A stretch of DNA of 64,000 nt from Oxalobacter vibrioformis (GTDB lineage Bacteria; Pseudomonadota; Gammaproteobacteria; Burkholderiales; Burkholderiaceae_D): assembly GCF_027118995.1 (NCBI RefSeq), contig NZ_CP098242.1, forward strand, positions 620,001 through 684,000, given 5' to 3'. The position numbers were made by a program, and so were the translations under genes. Each line of letters opens with the position of its first letter. Positions within the stretch are counted from its first letter, which is position 1. The notes beneath the pieces are model-generated. The model did not search any database. It saw only the letters and a program-made list of their open reading frames with translations, and was not told where the DNA came from. Shown in pieces: positions 41,191 to 50,809 of the stretch.

Positions 41191-41418
41191 ATGATCCCCA
41201 GAAAAATTCTTGAAGATACCGGTATTGAAATACCCGATGATGCCGGCCGTTTTTTTACGCAGGATTCGATCATTGTTTTCGTTGTTCCTTTTGTTGATGA
41301 ATACGGGGACAGCATCGTTTTCAGGGAAATTGAAATCGAAGCAGAGCTGACCGACAAACAAATCGAATCCCTTAAAACTGCAAACTGCTATGGCGATACC
41401 GGCTGGACACTTACCTGA
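41191..41418 (+). CDS. Hypothetical 75-aa acidic protein
   Basis: Short acidic protein I do not recognise: MIPRKILEDTGIEIPDDAGRF, a beta-rich middle (SIIVFVVPFVDEYGDSIVFREIEIEAEL), and a C-terminal TDKQIESLKTANCYGDTGWTL. The alternation of hydrophobic and charged residues looks like a real folded protein. The ribosome-binding site is weak. It is isolated, with dyad symmetry upstream, between the helix-turn-helix gene and the antiporter gene. Confidence 0.55.
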   Translation: MIPRKILEDTGIEIPDDAGRFFTQDSIIVFVVPFVDEYGDSIVFREIEIEAELTDKQIESLKTANCYGDTGWTLT

Positions 41419-41645
41419 GTCTATTCTGTCCTGATTATCCCGATACGGGCATCACTCCCCGGATCATGTTTTCCGTCTTTTTTATTCTTCCATAAATCGC
41501 GGTTTATTAATGCAACGGCAGCATTTCAAGATACAGACAATCCGTGTATACTGGCATAAAAAAGTGGCCGCAGGGCCGACAGCCACCTCAATCATCCACA
41601 CAACTCAGGCTTGATGAAATTCAAGTCATCTTATGAAATAACATC

Positions 41646-43418
41646 ATGCATGACGGCGTCATAAATTTTATTCAGGATCTGGCGGTCATTATGCTGATTG
41701 CCGGTGTGGTGACCGTCCTGTTTCACCGGCTAAAGCAGCCGGTTGTACTGGGGTATATCGTCGCAGGCATATTGATCGGCCCCCATACTCCGCCATTTGA
41801 ACTGATCAAGGATGAACATACCATCAAGATTCTTGCCGAGTTAGGCGTTATTTTTCTGATGTTTTCACTTGGTCTGGAATTCTCCCTCAAAAAGCTGGTC
41901 AAGGTTGGAGCAACCGCATTTATTGCGGCATCACTCGAAATTGTCCTGATGATCTGGGCTGGCTACCAGATAGGCTTGTGGCTTGGCTGGACCAACAATC
42001 TGGATGCGCTTTTCCTGGGCGCGTTGCTGGCGGTGTCCTCAACAACCATCATTATCAAGGCGCTAAATGACCTGAAAATGAAAAATGAACGCTTTGCCCA
42101 GCTCATTTTCGGTGTTCTGATTGTTGAAGATATTCTCGGTATTGGCCTGATTGCACTGCTCTCCGGCATTGCCATTTCCGGTACCGTCAACAGCAGCGAT
42201 GTATTTATCACCGTTGGCAAGCTGTCGCTTTTCATGGTGGTGGCACTCGTTTTGGGGATTCTGCTTGTTCCCCGTATTCTCGCCTATGTCGCCAAATCCA
42301 ACAGTGATGAAATGCTGCTTGTCACCGTTTTGGGGCTTTGTTTCGGTTTCTGCCTGCTTGTCGTCAAACTGGAATACAGCATGGTGCTGGGCGCCTTTTT
42401 GATTGGCGCCATCATGGCAGAGTCGCGGGAACTGATGAAAATTGAACGCCTCATCGAACCGATCCGCGACATGTTCAGCGCTATCTTTTTTGTCGCCATC
42501 GGTCTGTTACTGGACCCCCATATCATGCTGGATTATGCTTTTCCGATCATCATCATTTCGATTGTGGTCATCGCTGGCAAGGTATTCAGTTGTGCGCTCG
42601 GCGCCATGATCGCCGGAAACGATGGAAAAACCTCTCTCAAAGTCGGCATGGGCCTGTCACAGATAGGGGAATTCTCCTTCATCATCGCCTCTTTAGGCAT
42701 GTCTTACAAAGTGGTCAGCGACTTTTTATACCCGATTGCCGTTGCTGTTTCAGCCATTACCACACTGACAACCCCCTACCTGATTCGTGCATCGGATCCG
42801 CTTGCCCGTGCACTGGGCCGGATAACGCCGGGCCCGCTTGCCCGTATGGTTGCCCTGTACCAGGACTGGCTCGGCCAGCTTCAGCTACAGGGCGGCAATG
42901 CCATTTTAGCGGGCATGATCCGGCGAATCATCATCCAGATTGCGATCAACATGTCGATTGTAATCGCCATCTTCCTTGGCAGTACCTATATCGCGCACTT
43001 TACAGGCTCCTGGCTTGAAAACTGGATCAAAGATGTTGACTACCAGAAGTCAATCATCTGGGGAACCACGGTGCTTCTGTCGCTTCCTTTCCTCATAGCA
43101 GCCTACCGCAAATTCAAGGCGCTTTCGATGCTGCTGGCAGAAATGAGCGTCAGGGAAAGCGTCACCGGCCGTTACACACAGCAGGTGCGCAGAGTCATCA
43201 GTGAAATCATTCCCCTGCTGTTTCTTACCGCCACCATGTTTACACTGGCCGCACTCAGCGCCGGTATTCTTCCGAAAGGGCTGTCGCTGCTGCTGGTTAT
43301 TGCCATCATCTTTGCGATCATCATCGTATTACGGCGGTGGTTTGTCCGTATCCATTCACGCCTGCAGATCGCGCTTTATGAAACGATGGATCACGGTAAT
43401 AATGAGGAACATCACTAA
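41646..43418 (+). CDS. CPA2-family cation:proton antiporter without RCK domain
   Basis: 590-aa inner-membrane Na+/H+ or K+/H+ exchanger of the KefB/YbaL type. About 12 helices fill residues 1-380, including the family motifs [39 protein letters not shown], and [13 protein letters not shown] with [12 protein letters not shown]. KefB/C and YbaL carry a cytosolic TrkA-N (RCK) domain after this; here it is absent. Instead residues about 420-570 hold four further hydrophobic segments ([77 protein letters not shown]). Gating must differ from Kef systems. Confidence 0.88.
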   Translation: MHDGVINFIQDLAVIMLIAGVVTVLFHRLKQPVVLGYIVAGILIGPHTPPFELIKDEHTIKILAELGVIFLMFSLGLEFSLKKLVKVGATAFIAASLEIVLMIWAGYQIGLWLGWTNNLDALFLGALLAVSSTTIIIKALNDLKMKNERFAQLIFGVLIVEDILGIGLIALLSGIAISGTVNSSDVFITVGKLSLFMVVALVLGILLVPRILAYVAKSNSDEMLLVTVLGLCFGFCLLVVKLEYSMVLGAFLIGAIMAESRELMKIERLIEPIRDMFSAIFFVAIGLLLDPHIMLDYAFPIIIISIVVIAGKVFSCALGAMIAGNDGKTSLKVGMGLSQIGEFSFIIASLGMSYKVVSDFLYPIAVAVSAITTLTTPYLIRASDPLARALGRITPGPLARMVALYQDWLGQLQLQGGNAILAGMIRRIIIQIAINMSIVIAIFLGSTYIAHFTGSWLENWIKDVDYQKSIIWGTTVLLSLPFLIAAYRKFKALSMLLAEMSVRESVTGRYTQQVRRVISEIIPLLFLTATMFTLAALSAGILPKGLSLLLVIAIIFAIIIVLRRWFVRIHSRLQIALYETMDHGNNEEHH

Positions 43419-43543
43419 TCGGGTTGCGATGTGTCTTTTTTGGAATTGACGCATCGCCCCCGGCAGGGCTAGACTGCTTTTATTCCAGACTGTACGGGAA
43501 AAATTTTCCAGCCTTTTACAAACCGACTATCAGCAGGCTCGCC

Positions 43544-44214
43544 ATGTTACAGGACCAACTCAAAATGTCTGTCGCCCGTGCGGCAATCGCCTACGTACCC
43601 AAAGGAAAAATCATTGGCGTCGGTACCGGTTCGACTGCCAATTTTTTTATTGAAGAACTGGCCGTTATCAAGGATGACATCGAAGGGGCCGTCGCTTCCT
43701 CTGAAGTAACCGCGTCACGATTACGTTCGCACAATATCAGAATATTTGATTTGAATGATGTCTCATCCATTCCAATATACGTGGATGGTGCCGATGAAAT
43801 TACCTATGAAGGCGCAATGATAAAGGGGGAGGCGGTGCCTTAACGCGGGAAAAAATTATTGCGTCTACAGCAGAAAGATTCATCTGCATTGCCGATGAAT
43901 CAAAACTGGTGACTGTTTTAGGCGCCTTTCCACTGCCCGTTGAAGTCATCCCCATGGCACATGCGCTTATTGCCAGAAAGCTGGCTTTACTGGGTGGAAA
44001 ACCTGAATTGCGAATGCAGGAAAGCCAGCCCTACCGCACAGATAATGGCAATTACATTCTGGATATCAAGGAAATGCACATCGCACATCCGACGGCCATC
44101 GAAGCGGAAATCAATAATATACCAGGCGTAGTCACTGTCGGACTCTTTGCTCAACGTGGTGCAAACGTCTGCCTTCTTGGCACGTCTAATGGGGTCAGAA
44201 CAATGGAATTCTAG
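43544..44214 (+). pseudogene. rpiA: Ribose-5-phosphate isomerase A, interrupted by a frameshift
   Basis: RpiA interconverts ribose 5-phosphate and ribulose 5-phosphate. The N-terminal half starts at ATG 43544 ([18 protein letters not shown]) and has [15 protein letters not shown] and YVDGADEI; then the frame reads KGEAVP and stops at 43841-43843. The C-terminal half continues in another frame ([11 protein letters not shown]... through [28 protein letters not shown]) to 44214. The break is at the G5 run 43825-43829: one extra G would restore the catalytic [11 protein letters not shown] loop in one frame. Everything else is conserved, so this is a recent mutation, a sequencing error, or recoding. 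Confidence 0.9.
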
Positions 44215-44369
44215 TGCCATTTCAAGGCAGCCGGACGCGGCCGTGTTTCGCAACGTCTTGTTAAATCACCACAATTTCAACAGAAAAAAATGTAAATCCC
44301 CTTGACTGAGAGAGGTGCTTTTCGTAGACTTTTGGATTAATCTGATCTCAACACGGGCGACACAAAAAT

Positions 44370-45938
44370 ATGGCATACCGACACTGCTTCAAAGTTTTCG
44401 CAACCATCCTTACCGCAACGATTCCACTGGCAGTGCCTGACATCTCCCTGGCTGGGGACATCTCCCTCCCCAGATACAGCAAAGACGCCCAACTCGCGGC
44501 ATTTCACTCGTCACTGAGCACCAATCTTTCCCGAATGGAAGTCATTGATGACGACCCGGTAACAGAAGTGCTTTCCATGTATGAAGTGGATGTATGGGAC
44601 AGAATCCGTAAAGGATTTGCCATTCCCGATCTGGAAAACCCGCTTGTTGAGAATCACGAAAATTATTACCTGAAAAATGCCGCGTATTTTGAGAGGACAA
44701 CCATTCGTGCATCGCGTTATCTGTTCCATATTGTCCAGGAACTGGAAAAACGCGGCATGCCAACTGAACTGGCACTCCTGCCTGTCATTGAGTCCGCCTT
44801 TAATCCCCATGCCCGTTCTTCAGCCAAGGCAGAAGGTATGTGGCAGTTCATTCCGAGTACAGGCCTTCATTATGACCTTGCCCAGTCCGTTTTCAGGGAT
44901 GATCGCCGCTGTGTTCTCTCTTCTACCGACGCCGCACTGAATTACCTGCAAAACCTGTACAACATGTTTGGCGACTGGCATCTTGCTCTGGCATCCTACA
45001 ACTGGGGAGAAGGATCCGTTGGCCGCGCTGTCAGGAAAAACCAGGCCGCAGGCCAGCCTACCGACTTTAATGGCATCTCGTCGCGCATGCCGGCAGAAAC
45101 ACGTAATTATGTTCCCAAGCTTCAGGCAGTCAAAAACCTGATTGCCAATGCCGAAAAATATGGCATTCAGTTGCCGAAAATTGAAAACCAGCCTTATTTT
45201 GTCAAAATCGGCAAAACACGCGATATTGATGTCAAGGTTGCCGCCAAGCTGGCAGAGCTGTCTATTGACGATTTCCGTGCATTGAATCCGCAATTCGGTC
45301 AGTATGTCATTACCGGAGGATCAGATGTCAATCTGTTACTTCCCAAAGAAAATGCGGAAAAGTTCAAGGAAAACCTGGCGAAATGGAAGCAGCCCCTTTC
45401 CTCATGGACGGCATATCGGGTAACGGAAACACGTGAAACTGTCGAATCCATCGCAGAAAAATACAACACCACACCCGATATCATTCGCCTGGCCAACCAT
45501 ATCCCCTCACAAATGGTCCTGAAATTTGGCTCAACCGTTCTGGTTCCCAAACTGGCATCAACCGGCAGCAAAAACGAAAAAGACATTTCACCCGAAATAG
45601 CCGCCACCGGAAAGATTGCCCTGGAGCGTATTGGCGCCCCCACTCGCATTGTCAAAGTCAAAGTCAGAAAGCAGGACAATCTGGCTTCTATCGCTGCACG
45701 CTACAAAACAAGCGTGGATGACATCAAGTCATGGAACAAGCTGACGAGCAACAAGGTTACCTCTGGCACTATCCTGCAGGTGCACGTGCCAGCGAAAAAC
45801 ACAGCGGCAACAAAATCACGATCTGCCAACCGCCGTGTAGCTGCTAAAAAGCAGAGACCGGTAAGAGCGGCGACGAAAAAATCCAGCCGAAAACAGACTA
45901 TTGCCGCACAGTCAACCAAACGCAGTAAATCCGGGTAA
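44370..45938 (+). CDS. mltD: Membrane-bound lytic murein transglycosylase D-like
   Basis: 522-aa cell-wall enzyme that cleaves the MurNAc-GlcNAc bond to form 1,6-anhydro ends. An N-terminal export signal (about residues 1-30) is followed by the GH23 SLT domain: catalytic Glu141 in LPVIESAFNPHARSSAKAEGMWQFIPSTG, then ALNYLQNLYNMFGDWHLALASYNWGEGSVGRA. Two LysM-like repeats are at the C-terminal side (YRVTETRETVESIAEKYNTTPDIIRLAN; VKVRKQDNLASIAARYKTSVDDIKSWNKL). The last 40 residues are Lys/Arg/Ser-rich. I see no clear lipobox Cys. Confidence 0.92.
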   Translation: MAYRHCFKVFATILTATIPLAVPDISLAGDISLPRYSKDAQLAAFHSSLSTNLSRMEVIDDDPVTEVLSMYEVDVWDRIRKGFAIPDLENPLVENHENYYLKNAAYFERTTIRASRYLFHIVQELEKRGMPTELALLPVIESAFNPHARSSAKAEGMWQFIPSTGLHYDLAQSVFRDDRRCVLSSTDAALNYLQNLYNMFGDWHLALASYNWGEGSVGRAVRKNQAAGQPTDFNGISSRMPAETRNYVPKLQAVKNLIANAEKYGIQLPKIENQPYFVKIGKTRDIDVKVAAKLAELSIDDFRALNPQFGQYVITGGSDVNLLLPKENAEKFKENLAKWKQPLSSWTAYRVTETRETVESIAEKYNTTPDIIRLANHIPSQMVLKFGSTVLVPKLASTGSKNEKDISPEIAATGKIALERIGAPTRIVKVKVRKQDNLASIAARYKTSVDDIKSWNKLTSNKVTSGTILQVHVPAKNTAATKSRSANRRVAAKKQRPVRAATKKSSRKQTIAAQSTKRSKSG

Positions 45939-46054
45939 AAGGATGCGGGGGGCTGGCAGTTCTCCAGCAAAAAAACAACAATTGCCCGATAAAATGTTGC
46001 TGCAATTGTGACGACAGCCTACAATTTCATGATAAATTTCATCTCCGATTTTTG

Positions 46055-46082
46055 TTGGCAGGCGATGAGTTGTTTTTATAAA
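46055..46082 (+). promoter_or_regulatory. Promoter candidate for fabI
   Basis: -35 TTGGCA (46055-46060), 16-base spacer, -10 TATAAA (46077-46082), 57 bases before the fabI ATG. Confidence 0.45.
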
Positions 46083-46139
46083 CGTATTCTGTCCCCCCAG
46101 GTTTTAAGCAGAATGTACGATCGTTATTTGGAGTCATGA

Positions 46140-46946
46140 ATGGGTTTTTTGCAAGGAAAAAAAATTCTGGTTACCGGTTTACTCTCAAACCGGTCAATTG
46201 CTCACGGCATTGCTGAAGCCTGCCATCGTGAAGGCGCCGAATTGGCCTTTACTTATGTTGGTGAACGTTTCAAGGACCGTATCACCGAATTCGCACAGCA
46301 ATTCGGCAGTAATCTGGTTTATGAATGCGATGTCACGAGTGACGAACAAATTGAAAATCTCTTTGCAGATATCGGTAAGGCCTGGGGAAAGCTGGATGGT
46401 CTTGTTCACGCGATAGCATTTGCCCCTCGCGAAGCGATAACCGGTGACTTCTTTGACGGGCTTTCGCGCGAAGCGTTCAAGGTGGCCCATGATGTTTCTG
46501 CTTACAGTTTTCCAGCCATGGTAAAAGCGGCAAAGCCCCTTTTGCACGCAGGCTCTTGTGCCCTGACACTCACTTACCTGGGCGCAAACCGCGCTATTCC
46601 CTACTACAATACCATGGGTGTTGCGAAAGCATCTCTTGAGGCAACGGTACGCTACATGGCTGATTCTCTGGGCAAACAGGGCATTCGTGTGAATGCGGTT
46701 TCTGCCGGTCCGATCCGGACCATTGCCTCCAGCGGCATCAAGGATTTCAATTTGCTGTTGAACTTTGTGGAAGGCCATGCACCGCTTCGCCGTAATGTGA
46801 CGATTGAAGAAGTGGGTAATGTGGCTGCTTTTATGCTCTCGGATCTGGCTTCCGGCATTACCGGAGAAATCACTTATGTTGATGGCGGATTCAATTTTGT
46901 CATGGGACTCAACCCAGATATCGACGGGCCGGCAAACGGCGGCTGA
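46140..46946 (+). CDS. fabI: Enoyl-[acyl-carrier-protein] reductase FabI
   Basis: 268-aa NADH-dependent short-chain-dehydrogenase-type enzyme that reduces trans-2-enoyl-ACP in the last step of each fatty-acid elongation cycle. Features: cofactor loop [15 protein letters not shown], the DV acidic turn (YECDVTSDE), [12 protein letters not shown], and the catalytic Tyr-X6-Lys ([13 protein letters not shown]). Substrate loop [11 protein letters not shown] and the C-terminal [15 protein letters not shown] are canonical. GGAG lies 4 bases before the ATG. It is followed by a strong terminator, so it is probably monocistronic. Confidence 0.96.
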   Translation: MGFLQGKKILVTGLLSNRSIAHGIAEACHREGAELAFTYVGERFKDRITEFAQQFGSNLVYECDVTSDEQIENLFADIGKAWGKLDGLVHAIAFAPREAITGDFFDGLSREAFKVAHDVSAYSFPAMVKAAKPLLHAGSCALTLTYLGANRAIPYYNTMGVAKASLEATVRYMADSLGKQGIRVNAVSAGPIRTIASSGIKDFNLLLNFVEGHAPLRRNVTIEEVGNVAAFMLSDLASGITGEITYVDGGFNFVMGLNPDIDGPANGG

Positions 46947-46962
46947 TCCAGCAGCAGTATCC

Positions 46963-47000
46963 ATCCGGGCAGACAAAAAACACACTGCCCGGATTTTTTT
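46963..47000 (+). terminator. Rho-independent terminator after fabI
   Basis: Stem ATCCGGGCAG/CTGCCCGGAT (10 bp), A-rich 11-base loop, then T7. Confidence 0.92.
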
Positions 47001-47038
47001 GTGCACCTTTCCCGGAAATAGATTACAATGCGTCTCTG

Positions 47039-47062
47039 TTTTGCATTTACATTGATGCAAAA
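47039..47062. repeat. Dyad upstream of rhlE
   Basis: Perfect 8-bp inverted repeat TTTTGCAT-ttacattg-ATGCAAAA in the 319-base gap between fabI and rhlE. Apart from this dyad and the fabI terminator the gap holds nothing I can name. Confidence 0.35.
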
Positions 47063-47265
47063 CAATTGGATTACAGCATCCCAAGCCTTGTGCATTCACT
47101 CTGAATGCGCCGTAAAGAGCCTCACCGCCCCACGTGCCTTTTGAGCACTATCCTGGCGCAAAGCTTTTGTGCCGAAATATCTGTATCAAGTCATTTCGTT
47201 GCCTGATGTGCTGTTTCACTATTTTGCTTCTTTTAAGAAGCGCTTAATCACATGAAAGCAAAAAA

Positions 47266-48657
47266 ATGACATTTGATGAACTGGGATTGCATCCTGCCAT
47301 CCTGAAAGCTCTGGTCGATGCCGGCTATACCCAACCTACACCCGTACAGGAGCAAGCCATACCTGCTGTACTGAACGGCCACGATCTTCTTGTTTCTTCC
47401 AAAACCGGCTCGGGAAAAACTGCAGCTTTCATGCTGCCGGTTCTCCACAGTTTCACCCGGATACCTGATGCAGAAAGAAACACAAAAACACAAAAACAGG
47501 AAAGACAGTCTGCCCGTTCCCGCGGCAGGGCTTTCCGTTTCCAACCCGCTGCACCGAAGATGCTGGTCCTTACACCGACACGTGAGCTGGCACTTCAGAT
47601 TACAGCAGCGGCTGCACAATATACAAAATATCTCGAGCAAATTCGTACAGTCGCCATTTTGGGCGGCATGCCCTACCCGAAACAATTGCAACTGCTGGCA
47701 AAAAATCCGGATATTCTTGTGGCGACGCCCGGCCGCCTGATTGATCATTTACAATCAGGAAAAATCGACCTGTCGGCACTTCAGACACTCGTTTTAGACG
47801 AAGCCGACCGCATGCTGGATATGGGATTCATCGAGGATATCGAAACCATTGTTGATGCCACACCAGCGGATCGTCAGACACTCCTTTTTTCCGCCACACT
47901 GGATGGTGTCGTCGGAAAAATGGCACAACAAATCACACAGTCTCCTCAAATGATCCAGATTGCCAGTGTCACGGCAAAAAATGAAAACATCATGCAAACC
48001 CTGCATTTTGTGGATAATCTGACTCACAAGAACCGCATCCTTGATCATCTGCTGCGGGATCATGCACTCAACCAGGCACTGGTTTTCACCGCGACAAAAC
48101 GGGATGCCGATTCCATTGCTGACCAGTTGAATATTGCAGGATTTTCTGCGGCATCCCTTCATGGGGATATGAACCAGGGCGCACGTAACCGGACACTCGA
48201 CAACCTTCGCCGGGGACGGGTCAAGATACTGGTAGCAACTGATGTGGCTGCACGAGGCATTGATATCCCCAACATCACCCATGTGTTTAACTATGACCTG
48301 CCAAAGTTCCCTGAAGATTATGTCCACCGCATTGGCAGAACCGGGCGCGCAGGCCGAAATGGTATTGCCGTCTCACTGGTTAACCACGCTGAAAATAAAA
48401 ACGTGAAACGGATTGAACGTTTTATACGGCAAACCATTCCTATCAATGTAATCGCAGGGTTTGAACCAAAAAACACTTTTTCTCAAGCCGAGCCAAAGCG
48501 AAAATCCGGAAAACCGGCATCCGGGAAAAAACATCACGCGGGGAAAACAACCCAGCGCAGTTTTATGACAGACCAGCCTTTTTCCGACCGGAAAAGAAGC
48601 AAAAACCGCACGAAACCCGCTAGCGGCAAACAGGCGTCATCTCGTCCGTTTCACTAA
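47266..48657 (+). CDS. rhlE: DEAD-box ATP-dependent RNA helicase, RhlE-like
   Basis: 463-aa helicase expected to unwind short RNA duplexes in ribosome assembly or RNA decay. The Q-motif region FDELGLHPAILKALVDAGYTQPTPVQEQAIP is followed by SSKTGSGKTAAF (motif I), PTRELALQI (Ia), TPGRLIDHL (Ib), VLDEADRMLDMGF (II, DEAD), FSAT (III), and the second RecA domain with ATDVAARGIDIPNITHV and HRIGRTGRAGR (VI). The C-terminal 85 residues are Lys/Arg/Ser/Pro-rich and disordered, as in RhlE. Inside domain 1 a basic insert (KTQKQERQSARSRGRAFRF) is less usual. Confidence 0.9.
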   Translation: MTFDELGLHPAILKALVDAGYTQPTPVQEQAIPAVLNGHDLLVSSKTGSGKTAAFMLPVLHSFTRIPDAERNTKTQKQERQSARSRGRAFRFQPAAPKMLVLTPTRELALQITAAAAQYTKYLEQIRTVAILGGMPYPKQLQLLAKNPDILVATPGRLIDHLQSGKIDLSALQTLVLDEADRMLDMGFIEDIETIVDATPADRQTLLFSATLDGVVGKMAQQITQSPQMIQIASVTAKNENIMQTLHFVDNLTHKNRILDHLLRDHALNQALVFTATKRDADSIADQLNIAGFSAASLHGDMNQGARNRTLDNLRRGRVKILVATDVAARGIDIPNITHVFNYDLPKFPEDYVHRIGRTGRAGRNGIAVSLVNHAENKNVKRIERFIRQTIPINVIAGFEPKNTFSQAEPKRKSGKPASGKKHHAGKTTQRSFMTDQPFSDRKRSKNRTKPASGKQASSRPFH

Positions 48658-48680
48658 AAAACGTTAAGTAATCGATAAAG

Positions 48681-48707
48681 AAAGCCGGCGGTATTCGCCG
48701 GCTTTTT
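48681..48707. terminator. Bidirectional terminator between rhlE and the bepA-like gene
   Basis: 10-bp stem AAAGCCGGCG/CGCCGGCTTT with loop GTATT, flanked by A- and T-rich tracts, between convergent genes. Confidence 0.88.
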
Positions 48708-48725
48708 CTATGGGTGTGTGTCCCG

Positions 48726-50249
48726 TTATTTTCCCTGCATTTCCTCCAGGCGCTGGGCCTGCCATTCGCGCTCTTTCGCATCAATGATCGAATGATCATA
48801 AAAAGTGACATCCGGGGCCTGCCTGGCCAGGGACAGCTGTTCCAGAGCTGCCGAGAGCCCTCCTGACAAACTGTATGATTCTGCCAGTTCAATGTGCATC
48901 AAGGCGATTTTTTCCTGGGCGCCATATACCTTGGCTAGCATGCCATGAACCATTGGGTCGCTGCGATACAACTGCGCCTGTTTTCTGAGATATTGCGCCG
49001 CACCGTCATAATTTCCGGCATGATACAGTGCACCGGCATAGCGATGGGACAATGCTCTTGAGGCAGGGAAACGGGACAATGCCGTCAAGGCTTCCCTGGC
49101 TGCTTCAGCCGGTTGTCTGCCTGCAATCTTGATGTCGATGGATGTGCTTATCAACGCCAGGCTGGCTTGTGCCGCTTTATCCCCTACCAGCTTTTTCGCC
49201 TCCTGCAAAAGAGAAGCGGCTTTCATCGTGTCATTCTGCTTCAAGGCAAGCAAGGCCTGCCCGTAGTATCCGGCAGAAGCCGGAAGCCGGCTTCCTATTT
49301 TGATCATTTCCTGAAAATTGGCAGCGGCCGTCTCCATGCCTTTGGCGCTTTCATCCTGTAACAGCTCGGCCCTGATCCGGACATAATAGAAATCGGGGCT
49401 GTCCGCATGCTGCCGGTATGACTCGGAACGAACACGCGCCTCAACATCGGCAATACGTTCTGATGTTAACGGGTGAGTTCTCAGATAAGCCGAAAAACCC
49501 TCACCATAGTGACGGTTTGCCCGTTGCAGGCGTTCAAAAAACAGGACCATGCCATTGGTATCAAAACCGGCATTTTTCAGTATCAGGAATCCAACCCTGT
49601 CAGCTTCCCTTTCTGCATCCCGGTTAAAATTCAGTTGCTTTTGCACGGCAAGCCCCTGTCCCCCCATCACCAGAGCACCGGCAGCATCCGTCTGCTTTGC
49701 CGCGCCAGCTATTGCCGCCAGGACAAGCGCCGCGATCGGAATCAGCATATCCTGCTTCTGGTTACCGATCATACGCGCAATATGCCGTTGTGAAACGTGG
49801 CCAATCTCATGGGAAAGAACAGAAGCCAGCTCGGATTCGCTTTGAGCAGCAAGCAAAAGACCTGTATGCACGCCAATAAATCCACCGGGCAATGCAAACG
49901 CATTGAGTGTCTGATCTCTTAATGCAAAGAAATGGAAATCATTGCCGGTTTCTCCCCGGACATCAGGCGTGGCATTCACCAGTTTGTGGCCGATATTATT
50001 GAGGTATTCGCTGATCACTTCATCTTCAATGTAATCGGGATCCATCTGGATGCGCCGCATGATCTCAACACCAATCTTGTACTCCATCAACGGCGAAAGC
50101 TCACCGCGAGCCGTATCTCCCAGCGTCGGCAAATTACTGTACTGGGCATAGGCAAGAGGCTGCGTGATAAATGTAAACAGCAGGGGAAATACCAATATCC
50201 TGAAAATACGGCGCAACCGCTGCTGCTTGAAAAACAGGCTTGTTCTCAT
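48726..50249 (-). CDS. bepA: BepA-like M48 periplasmic metalloprotease with TPR repeats
   Basis: 507-aa exported protease and chaperone acting in outer-membrane protein quality control. Signal peptide at about residues 15-36 (FRILVFPLLFTFITQPLAYAQ). The zinc motif HEIGH is at about 147-151 in ASVLSHEIGHVSQRH; the third ligand is in RDAEREADRVGF. An amphipathic segment (LIPIAALVLAAIAGAA) follows. The C-terminal half is helical TPR-type sequence (for example ASLALISTSIDIKIAGRQPAEAAREAL). The architecture matches BepA/YfgC. It is divergent from moaC with only 67 bases between starts. Confidence 0.9.
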   Translation of the reverse strand: MRTSLFFKQQRLRRIFRILVFPLLFTFITQPLAYAQYSNLPTLGDTARGELSPLMEYKIGVEIMRRIQMDPDYIEDEVISEYLNNIGHKLVNATPDVRGETGNDFHFFALRDQTLNAFALPGGFIGVHTGLLLAAQSESELASVLSHEIGHVSQRHIARMIGNQKQDMLIPIAALVLAAIAGAAKQTDAAGALVMGGQGLAVQKQLNFNRDAEREADRVGFLILKNAGFDTNGMVLFFERLQRANRHYGEGFSAYLRTHPLTSERIADVEARVRSESYRQHADSPDFYYVRIRAELLQDESAKGMETAAANFQEMIKIGSRLPASAGYYGQALLALKQNDTMKAASLLQEAKKLVGDKAAQASLALISTSIDIKIAGRQPAEAAREALTALSRFPASRALSHRYAGALYHAGNYDGAAQYLRKQAQLYRSDPMVHGMLAKVYGAQEKIALMHIELAESYSLSGGLSAALEQLSLARQAPDVTFYDHSIIDAKEREWQAQRLEEMQGK

Positions 50250-50316
50250 GATGGTATGATACCTTTTCCTGCGAGGCGGTTCACATTCTGTTTCATTTTG
50301 CTACCATTTTCTGACC

Positions 50317-50799
50317 ATGTCTTCTTCTGACGGTAAAAATAAAAAACTGACCCATTTTGATGAGGATGGCCAAGCCCATATGGTGGATGTTGGCAACAAA
50401 CCCGACACCCATCGTATCGCCATTGCACAGGGAACCATCCTGATGACCCGAAAGGCATGGGAACAGGTAAAGTCAGCAACCGCGAAAAAAGGAGATGTCC
50501 TTGGCATCGCCCGAACGGCAGCAATCATGGGCGCCAAGCGAACAAGCGAGCTTATTCCGTTATGCCATCCACTTCCCTTGACGCATATTGCCATTGATTT
50601 TCAGCTTCATGAGGACAGCTCAGGCATTACCTGTTGTGCCCGCGTGGAAACCATGGGAAAAACCGGTGTGGAAATGGAAGCGCTGACAGCCGTTCAAATT
50701 GCACTCCTGACGATTTATGACATGCTCAAAGCCGTTGATAAAAGCATGACGATCAATCGGGTACACCTTGTCCGGAAAACCGGCGGACAGTCAGGGTAG
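50317..50799 (+). CDS. moaC: Cyclic pyranopterin monophosphate synthase MoaC
   Basis: 160-aa enzyme of molybdenum-cofactor synthesis that, after MoaA, forms cyclic pyranopterin monophosphate. Family motifs: [17 protein letters not shown] at the N-terminus, [27 protein letters not shown] with the active-site His, and [28 protein letters not shown] with active-site Glu, Asp and Lys. No other moa gene is in the window. Mo-cofactor would serve, for instance, formate dehydrogenase. Confidence 0.96.
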   Translation: MSSSDGKNKKLTHFDEDGQAHMVDVGNKPDTHRIAIAQGTILMTRKAWEQVKSATAKKGDVLGIARTAAIMGAKRTSELIPLCHPLPLTHIAIDFQLHEDSSGITCCARVETMGKTGVEMEALTAVQIALLTIYDMLKAVDKSMTINRVHLVRKTGGQSG

Positions 50800-50809
50800 C
50801 TCCTGGCTA

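Noticed and set aside
46194-47099. 301-codon open frame on the minus strand over fabI
   Set aside because: It is antisense to the clearly conserved fabI gene, has no recognisable motif and a Cys/His/Arg-rich composition typical of shadow frames.
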